A DNA stretch of 64,000 nt from Pseudoalteromonas sp. T1lg75 (GCF_002964705.1 NZ_PQCD01000033.1:590565-654564); one strand, 5' to 3'. Shown: positions 45,617-54,998, numbered from the stretch's first letter. Translations and numbers: made by a program. The notes: generated from the sequence alone by a model not told the origin.

Positions 45617-45627
45617 AGGAGAGTAAA

Positions 45628-46038
45628 ATGAGAGCCCCATTAGGTAAAATTTTTCAAGAAGAAGAAGCCGAAGAAATCAACATGACGCCCATGCTCGACG
45701 TGGTCTTCATCATGCTTATCTTCTTTATCGTTACCGCCTCGTTCGTTAAAGAAGCGGGTATTGATGTAAACCGCCCTGAAGCCGCCACCGCGGTGAAGAA
45801 GGAACGTGCCAGCATATTGGTGGCCATTTCCGATGAAGGCGAGATTTGGATCAACAAGCGTCAGGTAGACGTACGTGCGGTACAGGCCAATATCGAGCGC
45901 CTAAAAGCGGAAAACCCACAGGGTAGTGTGGTGATCCAGGCCGATAAGAAGGCCACCACGGACACCTTGATCAAGGTAATGGACGCCGCCCGCGCCGCCG
46001 GTGTGTTTGATGTATCCATCGCCGCGCAAGAAGCCTAA
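45628..46038 (+). CDS. exbD: ExbD (TonB2 type)
   Basis: 137 residues. One N-terminal membrane helix with the essential Asp: EINMTPMLDVVFIMLIFFIV (Asp in MLDVVF carries the proton), then a periplasmic domain. Start at ATG 45628 (AGGAGA upstream), giving RAPLGKIFQEEEAEEINMTP as the cytoplasmic tail. Confidence 0.95.
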   Translation: MRAPLGKIFQEEEAEEINMTPMLDVVFIMLIFFIVTASFVKEAGIDVNRPEAATAVKKERASILVAISDEGEIWINKRQVDVRAVQANIERLKAENPQGSVVIQADKKATTDTLIKVMDAARAAGVFDVSIAAQEA

Positions 46039-46048
46039 GGAGCGATAG

Positions 46049-46654
46049 ATGCGTTATTTAATCGCTTTAATTATCGCCGCGGTCGTGACCTTTATGCTGT
46101 TTTTGGGCATGCAGGCGCTGATCAACGGCGGTGAAGGTGCGATGACCGAACCGGCCAAAGGCAACGTGCTTGACTTCGTGCGCTTAAAGCAAGAAGAAAC
46201 GGTGGAGAAGAAAGAGCGTAAGCCGCAAAAACCACCGACACCCAAAGAGCCACCGCCGCCGTTGGAGTCACCGCAAACACAAAGTAGCGATGCCAATGCC
46301 AGCAATGCCAACTTCGACTTTAGCGCCGATATCAGCGCCGATGTTGACCTGGGTAATGGTTTGGCACTGGAAAGCAGCGACGGCGAATACCTGCCGATCG
46401 TTAAGGTGTCGCCCGTGTATCCGCGTCGCGCCTTATCCCGTGGTATCGAAGGCTATGTGATCGTTGAATTTACCGTGACCAAGCAAGGCACGGTGCGCGA
46501 TCCCAAGGTGCTCAAGGCCGAGCCCGAGTCAATCTTTGACCGTGCCGCCATGGATGCCGCGCTGAAGTTTAAATATAAGCCGCGCATCGTCAATGGCGAA
46601 GCGGTGGAAGTAGGCGGCGTACAAAACCGCATCAGCTTCGAGATTAATGGTTAA
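46049..46654 (+). CDS. tonB: TonB-family energy transducer (TonB2 type)
   Basis: 201 residues: N-terminal membrane anchor (LIALIIAAVVTFMLFLGMQAL), a short Pro/Lys-rich spacer (RKPQKPPTPKEPPPPLE), an Asp/Asn/Ala-rich stretch, and the C-terminal TonB domain (YPRRALSRGIEGYVIVEFTV, AAMDAALKFKYKPR). Like TonB2 it is shorter than E. coli TonB1 and its spacer lacks long repeats. It contacts TonB boxes of outer-membrane receptors; the 907-residue receptor gene downstream is an obvious client. Confidence 0.95.
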   Translation: MRYLIALIIAAVVTFMLFLGMQALINGGEGAMTEPAKGNVLDFVRLKQEETVEKKERKPQKPPTPKEPPPPLESPQTQSSDANASNANFDFSADISADVDLGNGLALESSDGEYLPIVKVSPVYPRRALSRGIEGYVIVEFTVTKQGTVRDPKVLKAEPESIFDRAAMDAALKFKYKPRIVNGEAVEVGGVQNRISFEING

Positions 46655-46658
46655 TAAA

Positions 46659-46678
46659 CTGTGCCCTGCGGGGCACAG
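46659..46678 (+). other. intercistronic hairpin between tonB and the TPR gene
   Basis: A perfect 8-bp stem ctgtgccc / gggcacag with loop tgcg, no T-run. Second such element in this operon. Confidence 0.7.
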
Positions 46679-46700
46679 GTTGCGATTTTAGAGGTTTACT

Positions 46701-48014
46701 ATGAACAAGTTGAACTCACTGTTTCTTTTTGCCGGCTTAACATCGGCAACCTTAGTGCTGCCGAGCATGGCCAGCATGATCCCGGGTGTGGCCCTGGCCT
46801 CTGCCCATGCCGAGCAAGGCGAGCAAAAGACCAAGCGCGTACCGGCGCTGCGCGATAAGGTGTACAGCCAACTGGCGCGGGCGCAAAAAATGGCCGATGA
46901 CGGCGATGTGGCCGGCGGTCTGGCGGCATTGGATTCGGTGAAAGAGCGCTCATCAAGCATGAACGCCTATGAAAAAGCCATGATGTATAACTTCTACGGC
47001 TTTATCTATTACAACGAAAACCGTTTGCCCGAAGCCATTAAGGCGTTTGAGCAGGTGGTTGCCGAAGACGCCATTCCCGAGTCGTTGCAGTTGAGCACCT
47101 TGTTCTCGTTGGCGCAGTTGTCGATGGCCAATGAAGACTACCAGGGCTCGGTTGCCTATCTAAATAGATGGGATAAGGTCAATACCAAGCCCAAGCCGGA
47201 CAGCTATTATGTGCTTAAGTCTCAGGCCTTCTATCAAATGAACAAGTATGATGACGCCCTTGGCGCCATCAACACGGCCATTACCCTGGCCGAAAAAGAC
47301 GGCAAAACCCCGAAAGAAAACTGGCTGGTCTTGCAGCGTGCCCTGTATTACTCGCTGCAGCAGCCGAAAATGGTGGTCAGCGTGCTGGAGAAGATGATTG
47401 CCTTATACAACAAACCGGAATACTGGGTACAGCTCAGCGGTATGTACGGCGAAGTAGGGCGTGAAAAGGATCAGTTGGACACCATAGAAGCCGCATACCA
47501 GCAGGGTTATCTCAAAACCAGAGGGGACCTTCGCAACCTGGCGCAAATCTATATGTTTAACGGCTTGCCTTATAAGGCTGCCAAGGTAATGAAACAAGCC
47601 CAGGCCAAGGGCATCATCGAAGACAATGTCAAAAACAATGCCTTTATCGCCGAAGCCTATGTGCAGGCTAAGGAAGAGCGTAAGGCCATCGGCTTCTTTG
47701 AAAAAGCCGCAGCGGCTGAGCAATCTGGCATTTATGATCAGCGCCTGGCCGAGGTGTATATCAACCTTGAGCAGTTCTCCGAGGCAGCCGATGCCGCCCG
47801 TGAGGCGCTGGATAAGGGTGGTCTGGACTTTGAATCGAACGCCTATGTGGCCCTGGGGATGGCGCAATTTAACCTGCAAAACTTCGATGCTTCTATTTTG
47901 GCATTCGAGCAGGCTGAAAAGCACAAGCGCTCGGAGCGTTTAGCCCAACAATGGATCAAATACGTGAAGAACGAAAAGTTACACGCAGAGACATTAAAAC
48001 AAGCGCTTTTATAA
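46701..48014 (+). CDS. TPR-repeat protein of the TonB2/TtpC operon
   Basis: 437 residues. Signal-like N terminus, then many TPR units (NFYGFIYYNENRLPEAIKAF, AQLSMANEDYQGSVAYLNRW, LKSQAFYQMNKYDDALGAIN, AEVYINLEQFSEAADAAREA, VALGMAQFNLQNFDASILAF). A TPR protein ends the TonB2-TtpC operons of Vibrio and Shewanella and is presumed to scaffold or sense in the periplasm. A terminator-like hairpin follows. Confidence 0.9.
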   Translation: MNKLNSLFLFAGLTSATLVLPSMASMIPGVALASAHAEQGEQKTKRVPALRDKVYSQLARAQKMADDGDVAGGLAALDSVKERSSSMNAYEKAMMYNFYGFIYYNENRLPEAIKAFEQVVAEDAIPESLQLSTLFSLAQLSMANEDYQGSVAYLNRWDKVNTKPKPDSYYVLKSQAFYQMNKYDDALGAINTAITLAEKDGKTPKENWLVLQRALYYSLQQPKMVVSVLEKMIALYNKPEYWVQLSGMYGEVGREKDQLDTIEAAYQQGYLKTRGDLRNLAQIYMFNGLPYKAAKVMKQAQAKGIIEDNVKNNAFIAEAYVQAKEERKAIGFFEKAAAAEQSGIYDQRLAEVYINLEQFSEAADAAREALDKGGLDFESNAYVALGMAQFNLQNFDASILAFEQAEKHKRSERLAQQWIKYVKNEKLHAETLKQALL

Positions 48015-48100
48015 TCTTTAAATTATTTTTATTGTTTTATTATTATTTCTCAATTTTAGAATAAAAATAACGTTTTCTTGAAATATAATCGCAACACCAA

Positions 48101-48122
48101 AGCCGCCTTAGGGTGGCTTTTT
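48101..48122 (+). terminator. terminator of the TonB2 operon
   Basis: Stem agccgcc / ggtggct (one G-T pair) with loop ttag, followed by five T, ccttttttt-like T-rich sequence. It separates the TonB operon from the Pho-type promoter that follows. Confidence 0.7.
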
Positions 48123-48155
48123 CCTTTTTTACAATAACTTATAAAATATTTACAT

Positions 48156-48210
48156 TGTCACTGTTTCTTTAAATTTATGTCACCCGAGTGTCATAAACCT
48201 TCCGTATCTT
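48156..48210 (+). promoter_or_regulatory. Pho-box promoter (PhoB site) before the lipoprotein-receptor genes
   Basis: TGTCA occurs at 48156, 48178 and 48189, that is with offsets of 22 and 11 nt, one and two helical-turn-like units of the 11-nt Pho-box repeat. The last two give tgtcacccgagtgtcataaa, the Pho-box pattern (consensus CTGTCATAAA-T-CTGTCAT). The second unit TGTCATA is followed by 9 nt and then tatctt (48205-48210) as -10, the same spacing as at E. coli phoA as I recall it. The transcript would start near 48217, about 50 nt before the lipoprotein gene. Confidence 0.75.
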
Positions 48211-48268
48211 AACCATCAGCTAAATAACTGCGCTAACAATATAAAATTTTTGAACTACGGAGTTTATG

Positions 48269-49873
48269 ATGAAACTTTCAGACTTTTTCAAAGTCAGCCT
48301 TGTGGCTTCTGCTGTAACACTTGCTGCCTGTGGTGGCGATGTGAATATTACCCCTACTAACATAGATAACAGTGTGGACAATTCGGTAGACAATTCTGGT
48401 AATGGCGGTACTGGTGAAACGCTAAACTGTGCCAGCTATACCCTGGACGGTGCTGAATTCACCGGTGAAGCAGAAGGTGCAAACTGTCTGTACAGCCAGG
48501 CGTTCGCTAGCAACGCTAAAGAAATCACAAGCTCATTTGTTATTCCTGCTCTAGACAATAACGGTGCTCACATTTTTGAAGGCGCACTATTTATCGGTGA
48601 TGATGTTGATACATCAACGGGTGCTGTTATCGATGGTGACGGCCCAACGCTAACGATTGAAGCGGGTGCAACCATTGCCTTCACCAAGCCTGAAAGCTTT
48701 ATTCGTATCGCTCGTGGCGCAAACATCGAAGCAATTGGTGAAATAGACAAGCCAATCATCTTCACCAGTATTAAAGAAGTAGACGGTGATGACACCACTA
48801 CGGCTCAAATCGGTGACTGGGGTGGTGTACAGATCAATGGTCGTGGCCATTCTATCCGTTGTTCTGCGGACGCTGCGGCGCAAGACATGTGTAACCACTC
48901 AGCTGAAGGTATCGTTTCATACTATGGCGGTAACGATCCAGCGGATAACAGCGGTGTCCTTAAGCACATCGTTATCAAATACGCAGGTTTCGGTGTTGAA
49001 GGTGACGAGCTAAACGGCCTAACACTTAACGCGGTAGGTTCTGGTACAACAATCGACTACGTACACGTGCACAATGGTTTTGACGATGGTATCGAACTAT
49101 TCGGTGGTAGCGTTGACCTTAAACACATCGTTGTTACAGAAACAGGCGATGACGGTATCGACTGGGATGAAGGCTGGAAAGGTAACGGTCAGTTTATCCT
49201 GGTACGTTCTAACCAATACGGTAACCACGGCTTTGAGACAGATGGTGCTAAAGTTGACCCGCTATCAACAGACGGTCAAAACCTGGTAACAACCGTTTCT
49301 AACCCAATCATTTCTAACGCTACCGTGGTTACTACGGGTGACCAGGGTGCCGAAGGTCGTCGTACTGGCGCCGGCATGGAAATGAAAGAATGGGGTAAAG
49401 CGCAACTGGCTAACATGCTGTTCGTTAACTCTTCTTCTGTAGATGGCGCTGGCTGTTTTGACCTGTACAACGAAAAAGACCTATCAGGTGCAGCGGGCGT
49501 ACACGCCAATGCAAACAATGGCGATATTGCTTTCATGAGCTCGGTATTTGCCTGTGGCAAGAACTTTGAAACTGTGAACACTGCGCTAACAGGTGACCTA
49601 GCGGGCTTTGATGCTCAGACATGGTTCACGTCTGGCGAAAACAACCAGCTTATCGGTTTTGCTGATTTCGCGAACGTAGTTGGTGCCGATGGCGTATCTA
49701 CTAAAACGTCAATGACTGATGCCGATGGCAACGTAGTAGCCGTAACTGCAAAAGACATGAGTGCGGTAAATTCTTTCTTCACTAACGCTGGTTATGTTGG
49801 TGCGCTTCAAGAAGGCGAAACTAGCGAGTGGGCTCAGTTCGTAGCTGCATCACTTGCTCGTGCTGATAACTAA
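48269..49873 (+). CDS. outer-membrane lipoprotein with beta-helix-like repeats, partner of the TonB receptor
   Basis: 534 residues. Lipoprotein signal peptide with lipobox LAAC and Gly at +2, so likely outer membrane. A Asn/Asp/Gly-rich spacer (NSVDNSVDNSGNGGTG) precedes a domain of Gly/Asp/Asn-rich beta strands with right-handed beta-helix character (GDWGGVQINGRGH, LKHIVIKYAGFGVEG, VHVHNGFDDGIELFG, VDLKHIVVTETGDDGIDWDE). Codons are strongly biased to a few preferred ones, suggesting high expression. GGAG at 6-nt spacing supports ATG 48269 over 48266. It sits downstream of a Pho-box promoter and upstream of a TonB-dependent receptor; I infer substrate capture at the cell surface. The substrate is unknown. 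Confidence 0.82.
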   Translation: MKLSDFFKVSLVASAVTLAACGGDVNITPTNIDNSVDNSVDNSGNGGTGETLNCASYTLDGAEFTGEAEGANCLYSQAFASNAKEITSSFVIPALDNNGAHIFEGALFIGDDVDTSTGAVIDGDGPTLTIEAGATIAFTKPESFIRIARGANIEAIGEIDKPIIFTSIKEVDGDDTTTAQIGDWGGVQINGRGHSIRCSADAAAQDMCNHSAEGIVSYYGGNDPADNSGVLKHIVIKYAGFGVEGDELNGLTLNAVGSGTTIDYVHVHNGFDDGIELFGGSVDLKHIVVTETGDDGIDWDEGWKGNGQFILVRSNQYGNHGFETDGAKVDPLSTDGQNLVTTVSNPIISNATVVTTGDQGAEGRRTGAGMEMKEWGKAQLANMLFVNSSSVDGAGCFDLYNEKDLSGAAGVHANANNGDIAFMSSVFACGKNFETVNTALTGDLAGFDAQTWFTSGENNQLIGFADFANVVGADGVSTKTSMTDADGNVVAVTAKDMSAVNSFFTNAGYVGALQEGETSEWAQFVAASLARADN

Positions 49874-49895
49874 TCTAGACCAGTTCTGATGTAAA

Positions 49896-49915
49896 AAAGG
49901 CGCTTCGGCGCCTTT
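49896..49915 (+). terminator. hairpin with UUCG loop between lipoprotein and receptor genes
   Basis: Stem aaaggcgc / gcgccttt closed by a ttcg tetraloop; the T-run is only three long. It may attenuate readthrough into the receptor gene and so give more lipoprotein than receptor. Confidence 0.7.
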
Positions 49916-49948
49916 GTTCAAGGAATTTCCGGTTTAGAGGATGAAATT

Positions 49949-52672
49949 ATGAAACAATATAAGCAGTTTAAAGCGAACTTAATTACTTTATCCATGCTCT
50001 CGCTTTTCTCTTCTTTTTCCTCTTACGCAGCAGATGCAGAAGATGTGATTAATGAAGATGCCATCGAGGAAGTTGTGGCCACTGGGACACGCTTGAAAGG
50101 GAGCGCCAGTGCGGTAATTGAGGAGCGTAAAAATCAGGCATTCGTTGCCGATATCATGGGCTCAGAGCAAATCTCCCGTACCGGCGACAGCGATGCGGCA
50201 TCGGCGTTACGCCGTGTAACCGGCCTGTCCCTGGTAAACGATAAGTTTATTTATGTACGTGGTCTGGGTGAGCGTTATTCAAGTGTGCGTTTAAATGGTG
50301 CGACGGTACCAAGTCCTGACTTGACCCGTAACGTCATCCCTTTGGATATCTTTCCATCGAGCATTATCGAATCACTGGCGGTGCAAAAAGCCTATTCACC
50401 GAATATGCCGGCAGCCTTTGGTGGTGGTGATGTAAACATTCGCACCAAGAGTATCCCGAGCGATATGGTGTTTAAATTCGAAATCGGTGCTGCCTATAAG
50501 GACACCAACGATGAAGGCTACACCTACAATGGTGGCGATGATGATTGGTTAGGTACCGATGACGGTACACGTGCCATGCCAACCTTGGTTAAAGATGCAC
50601 TTAATACTTATGTGAACGGTTTGTCGGATATCTCTATTCGTAATATTCGCGAAATCGAGTCACAACGTCTGGGTTCCGATATTGGCCAGGACGCTGCCAT
50701 TGCAATCAATAAGCAATTAACTAAAGCCCTGCCTCGTGATTTTGGCCTGGAAGAAGAAAGCCTGGATCCGGACTTCGATGTGAAGGCCGTCTATGGCGAC
50801 CGCTTCGATGACCTGTTCGGCTTGGGCGGTTCATTCGGGTTTTTAACCTCGGTTGCTTACGAAAACGAATGGTCTAACTCAGAGCAATTCAGTGCGGTAC
50901 TGTCTTCTGTCGATGCGTCAGAATTTACATGTTCACAAGACGATTTCACTTGTTACTCGGCCTCGGATAAAAAAGTATCAACCAAGCATAATGTTAAGTT
51001 GAATACCTCGGTGAACCTTGGTTATAAGCTTGACGGTCACGATCTTACCGCGACCTACATGAAGCTACGCGATAGCGAAGACGAAGCCTCGGTATCACTG
51101 TACCAGGAGCCGTCTAAGTCTTTGAGTATTGCCGATGGTCAGCTGCAGCGTAGCCATCTCACCTCGTTTGAAGAGCGTGAACTCGATATTCTTCAACTGC
51201 GCGGAATGCATAACCTGGATTGGGGCTTTTTATCGGGTATTGGCATCGATTGGCAATACACCGACTCAGAAGCAACCACGGAAATCCCAGGTGAGCTGGA
51301 AGTGACGGTTCGTGATGAGTATGAAAATGGTCAGTATAAGCGTACCTTCTATAACGGCAGTCTGGGTGGTAACCCTTATCTGTATCGCTTTGTCGATTTA
51401 GAAGACAAGGTTGAGAACTGGGGTGTGAATGTTAATAGGGCATTCTACTTTGAAGGCGGCAACCTTGAGTTGGCTGGTGGCGGTTACTTCATTGAGAAAA
51501 CCCGTGATTATCGTACCGACTTCTTTAACTACCGTTTTGGTCAAACGCAGTCGTTAGAGTTGGCGCAATCGGAAGAAGAAGCGCTGTCTATTGGTAGCTT
51601 TTTCAAGGATGACAGCGTAGTTGACAACACCGAAGTCGAGTTGTTGTTCCAAGAGCCAACTGCAGACGATTACCTCGCGGCGCAGATGATTGATGCTTAC
51701 TATGGCTCATTCGATCTAACGTTCGCCGAAGACTGGCGTTTAAGTGGCGGTGTACGCTATGAAGACTTCCGTCAAGTGGCGTTGGCGTTCTCACGCTCGG
51801 CGTTTGACCCAGCCCTACTTGAAGACAAGCTAAGTGCCGAGGCCATTGAGCAGGCAACCGTGATGGAAGACGAGTACTTCTCGTCACTGTCTATGACTTA
51901 CAGTCAAGAGGGTTACCAACTGCGCTTTGGTTATGGTCGTACTGTAGTTCGTCCAGACTTGCGTGAACTGAGTCCGGTACAGTTCCAGGACCCATTAACC
52001 GATTATCGTACATTGGGTAATCCGTTCTTGAAGTCGAGCCACCTGGACAACTTCGATGCCCGTGTTGAATTCTACATGGACAACGGCGATAACTACTCTG
52101 TGGGTGCCTTCTATAAGGATATAGATAAGCCGATTGAAGCCTTGTTGACCGAAAGCGATGGCCGCTTCACACTGCAATTTGATAACGCCGATAACGCCTA
52201 TGTCTATGGTATTGAGGCGGAGTGGTTAACCGAATTGCACAGTGATTTGCTCGGTGGTGCCTTCTTCACCTCGGGTAACCTGACGGTGAGTGATTCAGAA
52301 GTAGAAATCTTGGAATCACAACGTGGCGACTTGACTAATCTTAAGCGCCGCATGACAGGTCACTCTGAGTATGTTGCTAACTTGCAGTTGAACTATGACT
52401 CGCACAACGGCATGCATCAAGCATCACTGATTTACAACGTATTCGGTGACCGTATTCTCGCCGCAGGCGTGAATAACTTTGATGATGCTTATGAGCAGCC
52501 AATGCACTCACTCGATTTGGTATACAGCTACTACCCAACGTTTAACACCACGGTGACGTTCAAAGCCAAGAACATGCTTGGACAAGACTTTGAAGTGGAA
52601 CAAAACGATGTGCTGATCCGCGAAAGTGAAAAACCGATGGAGTTTAGCTTAGACTTCGCTTACGAATTCTAA
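49949..52672 (+). CDS. TonB-dependent outer-membrane receptor
   Basis: 907 residues. Signal peptide ending near SYA, a TonB-box/early plug segment (IEEVVATGTRLKGSAS), the plug domain (SDAASALRRVTGLSLVND, YVRGLGERYSSVRLNGATVPS, RNVIPLDIFPSSIIESLAVQ, GGGDVNIRTKS) and a 22-strand-type barrel rich in aromatic strands ending in Phe (FSLDFAYEF). The lipoprotein gene lies 75 nt upstream and they probably share the Pho-box promoter. It would import a nutrient using TonB energy from the operon just upstream. I infer a phosphorus-containing substrate from the promoter only. Confidence 0.92.
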   Translation: MKQYKQFKANLITLSMLSLFSSFSSYAADAEDVINEDAIEEVVATGTRLKGSASAVIEERKNQAFVADIMGSEQISRTGDSDAASALRRVTGLSLVNDKFIYVRGLGERYSSVRLNGATVPSPDLTRNVIPLDIFPSSIIESLAVQKAYSPNMPAAFGGGDVNIRTKSIPSDMVFKFEIGAAYKDTNDEGYTYNGGDDDWLGTDDGTRAMPTLVKDALNTYVNGLSDISIRNIREIESQRLGSDIGQDAAIAINKQLTKALPRDFGLEEESLDPDFDVKAVYGDRFDDLFGLGGSFGFLTSVAYENEWSNSEQFSAVLSSVDASEFTCSQDDFTCYSASDKKVSTKHNVKLNTSVNLGYKLDGHDLTATYMKLRDSEDEASVSLYQEPSKSLSIADGQLQRSHLTSFEERELDILQLRGMHNLDWGFLSGIGIDWQYTDSEATTEIPGELEVTVRDEYENGQYKRTFYNGSLGGNPYLYRFVDLEDKVENWGVNVNRAFYFEGGNLELAGGGYFIEKTRDYRTDFFNYRFGQTQSLELAQSEEEALSIGSFFKDDSVVDNTEVELLFQEPTADDYLAAQMIDAYYGSFDLTFAEDWRLSGGVRYEDFRQVALAFSRSAFDPALLEDKLSAEAIEQATVMEDEYFSSLSMTYSQEGYQLRFGYGRTVVRPDLRELSPVQFQDPLTDYRTLGNPFLKSSHLDNFDARVEFYMDNGDNYSVGAFYKDIDKPIEALLTESDGRFTLQFDNADNAYVYGIEAEWLTELHSDLLGGAFFTSGNLTVSDSEVEILESQRGDLTNLKRRMTGHSEYVANLQLNYDSHNGMHQASLIYNVFGDRILAAGVNNFDDAYEQPMHSLDLVYSYYPTFNTTVTFKAKNMLGQDFEVEQNDVLIRESEKPMEFSLDFAYEF

Positions 52673-52690
52673 CCCTTAGCACCTAAATTA

Positions 52691-52717
52691 AAAACCCAGC
52701 AGTTGCTGGGTTTTTTT
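52691..52717 (+). terminator. terminator of the receptor gene
   Basis: Stem cccagca / tgctggg, extended by aaaa/tttt, loop gt, followed by seven T. Confidence 0.9.
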
Positions 52718-52891
52718 ATGCCCGAAGCCTTGTCACAGGCGTAAAAACCCACCCAATATATGAAATAAATTTAAGTTGTAGTCCTGCCACTAGAGTAAAG
52801 CGCCAAGCAGTGTTATTGTCAGCCCATACCTAGGTATACACTTAGGGGACTCACGCAATATGTTGAACTTATTTTTCAAAAGGAAAAAGTA

Positions 52892-54001
52892 ATGAAAAAA
52901 GTAGGCCTAGTCGGCTGGCGCGGTATGGTTGGCTCCGTACTGCTTGAGCGCATGCAACAAGAGCAGGACTTTGCGCATATTGACGTGACCTTTTTTACCA
53001 CCTCGCAAACCGGCCAGTTGGGTCCGGACATTGCCGGTACCCCTAAGCCATTGCAAAGTGCCTATGATCTTGAAGCGCTGGCGCAAATGGACATTATCTT
53101 GACCTGTCAGGGTGGCGACTACACCCATGAAGTTTACCAAAGCCTGCGTGATAAGGGCTGGCAGGGCTATTGGATCGATGCCGCTTCGGCACTGCGCATG
53201 AGCGATGAAAGTATTATTGTGCTCGACCCGGTAAATAAGGACGTGATCGAGCAAGGCCTGGAGCAGGGCGTTAAAACCTTTGTCGGCGGTAACTGCACCG
53301 TTTCCTTAATGTTATTAGCCCTGGGCGGATTATTTGAACGCGATTTGATCGAATGGGTCAGTCCCATGACCTACCAGGCGGCCTCCGGTGCCGGTGCCCG
53401 CAACATGAAAGAGCTGCTGGTGCAAATGGGGCAACTCCATGAGGTGGTGGTCGACCAGGTACAAGACCCAAGTGCCGCTATTGTCGATATAGATAAAAAA
53501 GTGGCGACTAAAATGCAAGACGGCTCCTTGGCCTGCGACCAGTTCGGTGTGCCGCTGGCTGGCAGCTTGATCCCCTGGATTGATGTACCCATGCCGTCGG
53601 GGCAAAGCAAGGAAGAATGGAAAGCCGAGGTTGAAGCCAATAAAATCCTCGGCTCCAGCAAACAGCCTATTCCCGTCGATGGTTTATGTGTGCGTGTCGG
53701 CATGATGCGTTGCCATGCTCAGGCGCTAACCATCAAGTTACGCGAAGATATCAGCGTCAGCGAGATTGAAGAGATCCTTGGTGCCCATAACGACTGGGTT
53801 GAGGTAATTGCTAACGACCGCGAGACATCAAGCAAGGAGCTCACGCCGGTAAATGTGGCGGGAACCCTGCGTATTCCGGTAGGCCGTATTCGTAAGCTAA
53901 GCATGGGGCCAAAATACATCAGCGCCTTTACCGTGGGCGACCAACTCTTGTGGGGCGCCGCCGAGCCGCTGCGTCGCATGTTGCGGATCATCTGCGGATA
54001 A
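52892..54001 (+). CDS. asd: aspartate-semialdehyde dehydrogenase Asd
   Basis: 369 residues (E. coli 367). NADP-binding [20 protein letters not shown], catalytic Cys in [14 protein letters not shown], substrate region [17 protein letters not shown], and C-terminal [18 protein letters not shown]. It makes aspartate semialdehyde for Lys, diaminopimelate, Thr and Met synthesis, so it is expected to be essential for the cell wall. AAAGGAAAAAGT precedes the ATG. The 220-nt upstream gap holds the receptor terminator and a 12-bp palindrome atacctaggtat at 52826-52837; I see no lysine riboswitch. Confidence 0.97.
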   Translation: MKKVGLVGWRGMVGSVLLERMQQEQDFAHIDVTFFTTSQTGQLGPDIAGTPKPLQSAYDLEALAQMDIILTCQGGDYTHEVYQSLRDKGWQGYWIDAASALRMSDESIIVLDPVNKDVIEQGLEQGVKTFVGGNCTVSLMLLALGGLFERDLIEWVSPMTYQAASGAGARNMKELLVQMGQLHEVVVDQVQDPSAAIVDIDKKVATKMQDGSLACDQFGVPLAGSLIPWIDVPMPSGQSKEEWKAEVEANKILGSSKQPIPVDGLCVRVGMMRCHAQALTIKLREDISVSEIEEILGAHNDWVEVIANDRETSSKELTPVNVAGTLRIPVGRIRKLSMGPKYISAFTVGDQLLWGAAEPLRRMLRIICG

Positions 54002-54015
54002 ACCAATGAATCCTG

Positions 54016-54041
54016 AAAAGCGGCCTATGCGCCGCTTTTTT
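54016..54041 (+). terminator. terminator of asd
   Basis: Stem aaaagcggc / gccgctttt with loop ctatgc, followed by more T. Confidence 0.9.
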
Positions 54042-54182
54042 AGTGCCTTATAATGCCCGATGGCGGTGGACAATCGCCCCATTCTCGCCTAGCATAAATC
54101 TAGGTAACAGTCTGATACATAGGGATATACTCTGTCTATGACTGGTAAATTGATGCGCTTTCTCGAAGGCAAGAAGGAAAGG

Positions 54183-54998
54183 ATGACTAAGGTATTAAGA
54201 GCGCTGCTTTTGTCGCTGGTGGTACTGGCCACTCACACCAGTTTTGCCCATGAACTCAAGGGCGCTTATCCGGATCATTTTCCGCCTTTTAGCATTACCG
54301 GTGAACCCACGCAGGGCATTATCCCCGATATGCTTAAGGCACTAAACCGAACCAGCGATCACGCCTATGTGGCCGCTCCCTATGCCCGCCATTCCTTAAA
54401 ACTGCTTGCCGAGGGGCAACTGGATTTTCTTTTTGACTCGCAAAACTGGTGTAAAGACGGTGATAACTATTACTGGAGTCAGCCCATTGCCCAGATCCAT
54501 GATGTGTTAATTTTGCGTGCGGATGGCGGCGATTATTCCAGCCTGGATGACTTTGTGGCGTTCTCGCACACCGAGCCGCAACCGCTGGTGGTAGCAGGGC
54601 GCTATGAATATGTGTATCCAAGTTTAGACCCCTTGTTTGCCAAGGCGCTGTTAACCAGGAAGAATTTTTACAGTGACTTGAATATGATTAAAGCACTGCA
54701 AAACACCGAGCAAAGTGGTGTTAATGCAGTGGTGATGGCCGAGCGGGTGTTTGACTATCTAGCCGCCAAACATCCCCAATTAACGAGTAGTTTAGTGAAG
54801 TCTGACTTCAAGGTACATACTAGTCCCTATCAGTTTCGTTTTCCGCGCACCGATAACGGTAAAATCAATATGATGTACACCAACAGGCTACTGAGTCAGT
54901 TGCAATCGAGCGGGGCGCTTGATCAGATCATAGCTAAATACCATGGTACCGAGGAGCCAGCTGAAACGCCCAAAAATAACCCCGTCGATGCTCAGTAG
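54183..54998 (+). CDS. periplasmic solute-binding protein (family 3)
   Basis: About 271 residues. Signal peptide (KVLRALLLSLVVLATHTSFA), then an SBP_bac_3-like fold: YPDHFPPFSI, GIIPDMLKALNRTSDH, LAEGQLDFLFDSQNWC, DDVLILRAD-like region and INMMYTNRLLSQLQSSGALD, IIAKYHG. Such proteins bind amino acids or similar small molecules. There is no ABC permease nearby, but the next gene downstream is a signalling receptor that itself contains an SBP_bac_3 domain, so this protein may help the receptor rather than a transporter. ATG 54183 has AAGGA 4 nt upstream; the longer ATG at 54138 lacks one. Confidence 0.82.
   Translation: MTKVLRALLLSLVVLATHTSFAHELKGAYPDHFPPFSITGEPTQGIIPDMLKALNRTSDHAYVAAPYARHSLKLLAEGQLDFLFDSQNWCKDGDNYYWSQPIAQIHDVLILRADGGDYSSLDDFVAFSHTEPQPLVVAGRYEYVYPSLDPLFAKALLTRKNFYSDLNMIKALQNTEQSGVNAVVMAERVFDYLAAKHPQLTSSLVKSDFKVHTSPYQFRFPRTDNGKINMMYTNRLLSQLQSSGALDQIIAKYHGTEEPAETPKNNPVDAQ

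Noticed and set aside
52740..52891. Lysine riboswitch before asd
   Set aside because: The gap is too short after the upstream terminator and lacks the conserved five-helix layout; only a 12-bp palindrome is visible.
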